Source: a bacterium (GTDB lineage Bacteria; Elusimicrobiota; Elusimicrobia; UBA1565; UBA9628). From it: a stretch of DNA of 54,119 bases. A model generated the notes under the pieces. The model saw nothing but the letters and a program-made list of their open reading frames with translations, searched no databases and had not been told where the DNA came from. The stretch is from the NCBI GenBank assembly GCA_021846045.1, contig JAJZCM010000006.1, forward strand, positions 1-54,119, written 5' to 3'. The position numbers and the translations under genes are program-made. The number at the start of each line of letters is the position of its first letter. Position 1 is the first letter of the stretch. Below, one piece after another: positions 49,980 through 54,119 of the stretch.

Positions 49980-50371
49980 CAGGAGAGCTCCTTAATCAAA
50001 TTCTCAATGCGCCGCCGGATTTCGTCGCGAATCTCGCGAAATTCATCCGGGGGCAAATTCTTTGGGTCGGGAAGATTCCAGTCCAGGCGTTTTTTTGCCG
50101 GAAGGGCGGGACAGGCGTCGCCGCAACCCATGGTGATGAGAGTGTCCCATGAAACGCTCGGCAGTTCCGCGAGGCTTTTGGAGGATTGCGAAGAAATGTC
50201 GATTCCCGTCTCCTTCATCATTTCTATCGCGGCTTCGCTGATTTTTCCGGATGCGCGGGACCCGGCGCTAAAAGCCTCAATAATGTCTTTTCCCAAGGCG
50301 CGCGCAAAACCCTCGGCTATCTGGCTTCGGCAGGAGTTTTCCACGCAGACAAACAAAACTTTCTTTTTCAT
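49979..50371 (-). CDS. arsC: Arsenate reductase, thioredoxin-coupled type
   Basis: A 130-residue low-molecular-weight phosphatase-fold reductase. P-loop CVENSCRS has C9 as nucleophile and R15. The redox cysteines C83 and C87 in MGCGDACP are placed like the relay pair of thioredoxin-type ArsC. It reduces arsenate to arsenite for export by Acr3. A GTG at 50377 is an alternative start. No ArsR gene is in view, so the regulation is unknown. Confidence 0.93.
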   Translation of the reverse strand: MKKKVLFVCVENSCRSQIAEGFARALGKDIIEAFSAGSRASGKISEAAIEMMKETGIDISSQSSKSLAELPSVSWDTLITMGCGDACPALPAKKRLDWNLPDPKNLPPDEFREIRDEIRRRIENLIKELS

Positions 50372-50434
50372 CGGCACGCCGCATTATGTTATAATTTTTC
50401 GTAGCTCCCTGACTCGACGGTCTATTAAGCCTTC

Positions 50435-52045
50435 ATGATTGACTCGACCCATATTCTCAAGCGGCGCACTCTCGCCATTATCTCTCACCCTGATGCGGGA
50501 AAAACCACGCTGACGGAAAAATTATTGCTTTACGGCGGCGCGGTTCAACTCGCGGGTTCGGTGACGGCCAGAAGAAAAGAGCAGGCTACGACCTCCGACT
50601 GGATGGAGCTGGAAAAAAAACGCGGCATCTCGGTCAACTCAACAGTTCTTCAATTTGAGTACGGCGGTTTTCACATCAATTTGCTCGACACGCCGGGCCA
50701 CAAGGACTTTTCCGAGGACACTTACCGCGTATTGACGGCGGTCGACGCCGTCATCATGGTTTTGGACGCCGCCAAGGGAATTGAAAGCCAGACGTTGAAA
50801 CTCTTTGAGATTTGCCGTCTGCGTCAGATTCCAATTTTCACTTTTATCAATAAGCTCGATCGCCCGACCATGGAGCCTTTGGCTTTGCTTGACCAGATTG
50901 ATCGCTCGCTTCAGCTTCATCCGGTTCCGATGAATTGGCCGCTGGGAACTGGAGACCTTTTCCGGGGAATTTTTGATCGCAGGTCCAAGCGCATTCATCT
51001 CTTTGAGCGCGGGGCCCATGGCGCTTTCCGGGCGCCCGTGACCGCCCTGGACGCTTCCAAGGCCGCGTTTTCAAATCATCTCGACGCCGATACGGCGCGC
51101 ACGGTCGAGGAGGAACTCGCTTTGCTTGAGGGAGTGGGGGAAGCCTTTGACCCTTCCTCTGTCAGGGCGGGTGACATGACTCCGGTTTTTTTCGGAAGCG
51201 CGATGAATAATTTCGGCATTCAACTTCTTCTGGACGGTTTTCTTGAGCTGTCCTTGCCGCCGCGTTCCCAGCCGACCGCCTCCGGATCAATCGCGCCGGA
51301 AGACCCGCGTTTTTCAGGATTTGTTTTTAAGATTCAATCCAACATGGATCCTCGCCATCGCGATCAGATGGCCTTTGTCCGCGTCTGTTCCGGACGTTTT
51401 GAGCGCAATATGCGCGTCATTCACACCCGAACCGGTCAAAGCATTCGTCTGGCCAGTTCCCACAAGGCGCTTGGGCGCGAACGTGAAACCATTGATGAGG
51501 CCTACGCCGGCGACGTCATCGGCATCGTCGGGCACGCTCAGTTTAGAATCGGGGACACCTTGACCGAGGATTCCAGCATTCAGTTCCAGCCGCTGCCGCG
51601 CTTTGCGCCCGAGCATTTCGCCTTTCTCCACGCCGTAAGCTCCGCTGATTTTAAGCGTTTCCGCTCCGGCCTTGAGCATTTACTCCAAGAGGGCGTGGTG
51701 CAATCGTTGGAACTTTTGAATTCTTCCTCACGGGCGCCTCTTCTGGGCGCGGTCGGCCCTTTACAGTTTGATGTTTTGCGCTTTCGCCTTGAGTCGGAAT
51801 ACGGCGCGGCCTCAAAATTGGAAGCCGCTTCGTGGCGGGTTATTCGTTGGATGGATGAGGCCACAGCCGGCATGATGAACGAAGGGGACCTTCCTTTCGG
51901 CGCGCGATTGGCCAAGGATGCGGATGGACGCAAGGTCGTTCTTTTTGTCCAGGAGTGGGACTCTCAATACTTCGCCGAACATCACCCCAAGACGGCTCTT
52001 TTCCGGCAGCCGCCCGGCGCAGATGAGCGCTTTCTTTCTCGTTGA
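50435..52045 (+). CDS. prfC: Peptide chain release factor 3
   Basis: RF3 is a GTPase that removes RF1/RF2 after termination. The 536-residue protein shows the G1 loop ISHPDAGKTTLTEKL, RGISVNSTVLQFEY (G2), LLDTPGHKDFSEDTYR (G3) and FINKLDRP (G4), then the RF3-specific C-terminal domains (VGPLQFDVLRFRLESEYGA). TATAAT at 50390-50395 is a likely -10, giving a leader of about 35 nt without a clear SD. Confidence 0.96.
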   Translation: MIDSTHILKRRTLAIISHPDAGKTTLTEKLLLYGGAVQLAGSVTARRKEQATTSDWMELEKKRGISVNSTVLQFEYGGFHINLLDTPGHKDFSEDTYRVLTAVDAVIMVLDAAKGIESQTLKLFEICRLRQIPIFTFINKLDRPTMEPLALLDQIDRSLQLHPVPMNWPLGTGDLFRGIFDRRSKRIHLFERGAHGAFRAPVTALDASKAAFSNHLDADTARTVEEELALLEGVGEAFDPSSVRAGDMTPVFFGSAMNNFGIQLLLDGFLELSLPPRSQPTASGSIAPEDPRFSGFVFKIQSNMDPRHRDQMAFVRVCSGRFERNMRVIHTRTGQSIRLASSHKALGRERETIDEAYAGDVIGIVGHAQFRIGDTLTEDSSIQFQPLPRFAPEHFAFLHAVSSADFKRFRSGLEHLLQEGVVQSLELLNSSSRAPLLGAVGPLQFDVLRFRLESEYGAASKLEAASWRVIRWMDEATAGMMNEGDLPFGARLAKDADGRKVVLFVQEWDSQYFAEHHPKTALFRQPPGADERFLSR

Positions 52046-52094
52046 AGAGGCTGTCGTTCAAGGTTTTCTCTAAATTTGTGTTTTGAGGGAGCAT

Positions 52095-52124
52095 TTGATA
52101 AAATAATGTCCAGAGTGTTACAAT
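52095..52124 (+). promoter_or_regulatory. ATP synthase operon promoter
   Basis: TTGATA (52095-52100), an 18-nt spacer and TACAAT (52119-52124). ATG at 52141 lies 16 nt further, giving a leader of about 10 nt without an SD. Confidence 0.6.
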
Positions 52125-52140
52125 TTTCACTCTCAGTTTA

Positions 52141-52350
52141 ATGGCAGACAACAAAGAGGTTTCTTGGTTTCTAGCTTTAAGCGGAGGAGTGGAATTAGCC
52201 GTTTCGGTTCTAGGTTTATCCTGGCTGGGCTGGTGGGCGGATAAGAAGCTCAATTCCTATCCGTGGTTTTTAGTGTGTGGAGCCTTGTTGGGAACGACAG
52301 TCGGCATCTATGGAATTATTCGATCTTCAAACAAAAAAAATGTTCCTTAG
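52141..52350 (+). CDS. AtpZ/AtpI-type small membrane protein of the ATP synthase operon
   Basis: A 69-residue protein with two membrane helices (about 8-31 and 41-60) in the pattern of the ATPase gene 1/AtpZ family (FLALSGGVELAVSVLGLSWL, GWWADKKL, GALLGTTVGIYGI). Such proteins lead atp operons and are linked to c-ring assembly or Mg2+/Ca2+ transport. First gene of the operon. Confidence 0.8.
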   Translation: MADNKEVSWFLALSGGVELAVSVLGLSWLGWWADKKLNSYPWFLVCGALLGTTVGIYGIIRSSNKKNVP

Positions 52351-52398
52351 CCCCTTTCGTTTAATAGCTAATTTTAATGATGGGGCAATGCCGTCTTT

Positions 52399-52839
52399 AT
52401 GATTCATTGGAAAAGGCATAGGAACTCTTTGGCGGCTTTGATTGTCGCGTTTGTTGCCATGCTTATTATTTCTTTCCTGTGGAAGAAACAAGAGATTTGC
52501 GTTCATGCGGCGGTGGGGCTTTTGGTCGCGTGGGTTTTGTCGAGCGCGAGTTTGTTTGTTCTGGATTCGGCCTGCGTTCCTTGCTCGCGTAGCGAGAGCG
52601 TGCCGAAGCATCTCCAGGAAAGACGTTATGATTCGGCCTCATCCTCAATGAGCGCCTTCTTTAAGGTTTGGCTGGGCGGTATTTTTGCAAGAGTTCTTTG
52701 CTTGGGAGTTCTAATGGCTTTCGCTTGGACTTGGCCCGCGTCTTCGCAAGCGGCTCTTCTTCTTTCCTATTGTTTTGGCGTATTCGCTTTTCTTCTCATT
52801 GAATCCCGTGATATCCTTTCAAAGGCTTGCGCGCGATGA
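52399..52839 (+). CDS. AtpI-like membrane protein with family B insertion
   Basis: A 146-residue protein with four predicted membrane helices (about 10-28, 34-55, 88-112, 118-135), typical of AtpI-like proteins between atpZ and atpB. Residues about 58-80 (ACVPCSRSESVPKHLQER) are encoded by family B copy 5 and sit in the loop between helices 2 and 3. Removing 66 bp (22 codons) would restore an ordinary loop in frame. The atpB ATG at 52836 lies at its 3' end. Confidence 0.65.
   Translation: MIHWKRHRNSLAALIVAFVAMLIISFLWKKQEICVHAAVGLLVAWVLSSASLFVLDSACVPCSRSESVPKHLQERRYDSASSSMSAFFKVWLGGIFARVLCLGVLMAFAWTWPASSQAALLLSYCFGVFAFLLIESRDILSKACAR
52571..52638 (+). repeat. Palindromic element, family B, copy 5 (inside AtpI-like gene)
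   Basis: Begins CCTGCGTTCCTTGCTCGCGT and ends GACGTTATGATTCGGC. Outer stem CCGAA/TTCGG. It is flanked by 10-bp direct repeats GATTCGGCCT (52564-52573 and 52630-52639), a possible target duplication. It is translated in a different frame from copies 2-4 (CVPCSRSES). Confidence 0.85.
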
Positions 52840-53597
52840 ATTTTGAACCCATCCTTAAACATCACCTGCTCAATCATTCCCTTATTCCTTTCTATATCCA
52901 CGGCGTAGATTTTGGCCTCACTCACTATCTGTTGATGATATGGATCGTCTCGGCCATCACGGTGGCGGTCTCAATTGGGGCGGCCCGGGCGGAAGGCGGA
53001 GCCGGAATTTTGCTTCGCTCTGGAATGGAATCCATCATCCTTTATATTCGGGATGAGATGATGCGCCCTATTTTTCACGATGAGACTGATTATTATTTGC
53101 CGTACTTCTTGACTCTGTTTTTCTTTATCTTGATCTCTAATTTTGCCGGCATGGTCCCTGAGGCTCCCGCAGTCATGGGAAACATCTCGGTGACCTTGGC
53201 TCTTGCTCTTTGCACTTTCATTTTAATCCAATTTGCCGGGATCAGGACGCAGGGCTTGATTTCTTATTTAAAGCATATCGTTCCCGGCGGCACGCCGTGG
53301 TGGCTGGTTCCGCTTCTTTTTGTCATCGAAATTTTCGGCCTTTGCGCGAAATGCATTGCTCTCTGCATTCGTCTTTTCGCCAATATCGTAGCCGGCCACA
53401 TGGTGGCCTTGGCGTGCCTTTCCTTGATTTTTATTTTCGCGCAAATGAATCACTATGTGGGGTTTATTTCCGCTCCCTTTGCGGTAGGGCTGACCTTGTT
53501 TTCGAGTTTGCTGGACCTTCTTGTCGCGGCGCTTCAGGCTTATATTTTTACGATTTTGACCGCTCTCTTTGTGGGTTTTGCCGTCCATCCCCACTAA
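52836..53597 (+). CDS. atpB: ATP synthase F0 subunit a
   Basis: A 253-residue membrane subunit with about six helices that forms the proton half-channels beside the c-ring. The essential Arg is in ALCIRLFANIVAGHMVAL, and the helix with polar residues VGLTLFSSLLDLLVAALQAYIFTIL follows. The start at ATG 52836 (MNFEPILKHH) is preceded by AAAGG. A TTG nine nt upstream is less likely. Confidence 0.94.
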   Translation: MNFEPILKHHLLNHSLIPFYIHGVDFGLTHYLLMIWIVSAITVAVSIGAARAEGGAGILLRSGMESIILYIRDEMMRPIFHDETDYYLPYFLTLFFFILISNFAGMVPEAPAVMGNISVTLALALCTFILIQFAGIRTQGLISYLKHIVPGGTPWWLVPLLFVIEIFGLCAKCIALCIRLFANIVAGHMVALACLSLIFIFAQMNHYVGFISAPFAVGLTLFSSLLDLLVAALQAYIFTILTALFVGFAVHPH

Positions 53598-53658
53598 GAA
53601 AGCGAGGTTGCAACGACGGTCCTTTGAGACGCGTCGAGATGTCGTTGAGGAGGCGTTC

Positions 53659-53946
53659 ATGGTTGGAATAGGATTAGGTTACATCGGCGCGGGTTTGTGC
53701 GCCGGACTTTGCGTTCTCGGAGCGGCGTTGGGTATTGGAAAATTGGCGGGCGCAGCTCTCGAAGGAGTTGCGCGGCAGCCGGAAGCCGCCGGCTCCATTC
53801 AAACGTTGATGATTATTACCGCGGCCATGTGCGAAGGTATGGGATTATTGGCCCTGGTCATCGCGTTCTTGGCCGTTTCAACGCTTAATAAAGGGATTTC
53901 GAGCGCGGGAAATTCTTCTCCCGCGCCGGTTGCGACATCCCACTAA
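53659..53946 (+). CDS. atpE: ATP synthase F0 subunit c
   Basis: A 95-residue hairpin of two membrane helices: [20 protein letters not shown], a polar loop with ARQPEAAG, and [20 protein letters not shown] with the ion-binding Glu. The Glu is followed by Gly-Met and not Ser-Thr, and no Gln is seen at the Na+-site position of helix 1, so the ring is probably H+-type. Start at ATG 53659 with GAGGAGG 5 nt upstream. The C-terminal tail of about 20 residues ([15 protein letters not shown]) is longer than usual. Confidence 0.94.
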   Translation: MVGIGLGYIGAGLCAGLCVLGAALGIGKLAGAALEGVARQPEAAGSIQTLMIITAAMCEGMGLLALVIAFLAVSTLNKGISSAGNSSPAPVATSH

Positions 53947-53963
53947 GGCGAATAGATTTCCGC

Positions 53964-53991
53964 CCCCCGCAGGAACTAGTTCCTGCGGGGG
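53964..53991. repeat. 28-bp perfect palindrome between atpE and atpF
   Basis: CCCCCGCAGGAACT followed directly by its exact complement. As RNA it is a strong hairpin with no T run, so it is more likely an mRNA-stability or processing element than a terminator. Confidence 0.85.
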
Positions 53992-54016
53992 ACGGAAGAT
54001 AAGGAGAATTGAGGGC

Positions 54017-54119
54017 ATGGATCGATTGCTGAACCCCGAACCGGGGCTGATTGTTTGGACGATTGTCACATTTTTGTTTTTAGTCTATATTCTTAAAAAA
54101 TTTGCGTGGGGGCCTCTGA
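54017..54119 (+). CDS. atpF: ATP synthase F0 subunit b (5' part, cut by window edge)
   Basis: ATG at 54017 with AAGGAG at 54001-54006. The 34 visible residues ([34 protein letters not shown]) match the N-terminal membrane helix of subunit b, the peripheral stalk. The gene continues beyond the window. Confidence 0.93.
   Translation, partial: MDRLLNPEPGLIVWTIVTFLFLVYILKKFAWGPL

Noticed and set aside
53964-53991. Terminator between atpE and atpF
   Set aside because: There is no T run on either strand, and atpF follows with a good SD in the same operon.

Overview
The window is about 54 kb of gene-dense chromosome from a diderm (Gram-negative-type) bacterium. It encodes heptose enzymes, SurA/parvulin-type periplasmic chaperones, several signal-peptide proteins with barrel-like ends, a cytochrome oxidase and an F-type ATP synthase. 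The mix of orphan secreted proteins, low similarity of housekeeping genes to well-studied phyla, and abundant short palindromic repeats suggests an under-sampled free-living lineage. My guess is an Elusimicrobiota/Omnitrophota-like group, but this rests on general impression only. The window opens inside the 3' end of an IS630-type transposase.

Layout. 370-3670 (-): ahcY, a fatty-acid desaturase with a helical tail, and a barrel-like protein, divergent from gmhA-rfaE2 (3737-4805, +). 4790-11104 (-): three exported proteins, one a large NHL/FN3/transglutaminase/TPR protein. 11499-18106 (+): propeller-like protein, CbiX-like protein, thyX, HlyD-like protein, glgC, phoH, ybeY. 18094-19500: a 1.36 kb insert bounded by a perfect 45-bp direct repeat. 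19457-25470 (-): hemC-mfd and two parvulin PPIases. 25504-28625 (+): alr and an exported-leader MFS protein that seems to start at ATC. 28728-31296 (+): cytochrome oxidase subunits II and I. 31402-34540 (+): barrel-like proteins. 34703-35256: transposase debris. 35374-37891 (+): two response regulators, motA, motB, facing 43132-37872 (-): a FliF-FliG fusion and two kinase-like proteins. 48548-43182 (-): gabT, a saccharopine-dehydrogenase-like gene, patA and an aldehyde dehydrogenase. 50371-48933 (-): arsC and acr3. 50435 (+): prfC. 52141-end (+): atp genes.

Two themes stand out. First, MotA, MotB and a natural FliF(C-terminal part)-FliG(M+C) fusion sit with two-component proteins, and no rod, hook, filament, export or FliM/FliN gene is visible. 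This looks like a reduced flagellar-motor-derived machine, possibly for gliding or envelope work. Second, at least four families of short palindromic DNA elements sit inside or at the ends of genes. Some add in-frame peptides to working proteins, some supply a stop codon, and two families show arm sequences that differ between copies but still pair.

Several genes (gmhA, hemC, alr, gabT, the first response regulator, probably fliFG) have a -10 hexamer ending only 6-9 nt before the start codon and no Shine-Dalgarno, which points to leaderless mRNAs. Others (ahcY, thyX, atpE, atpF) have normal ribosome-binding sites.
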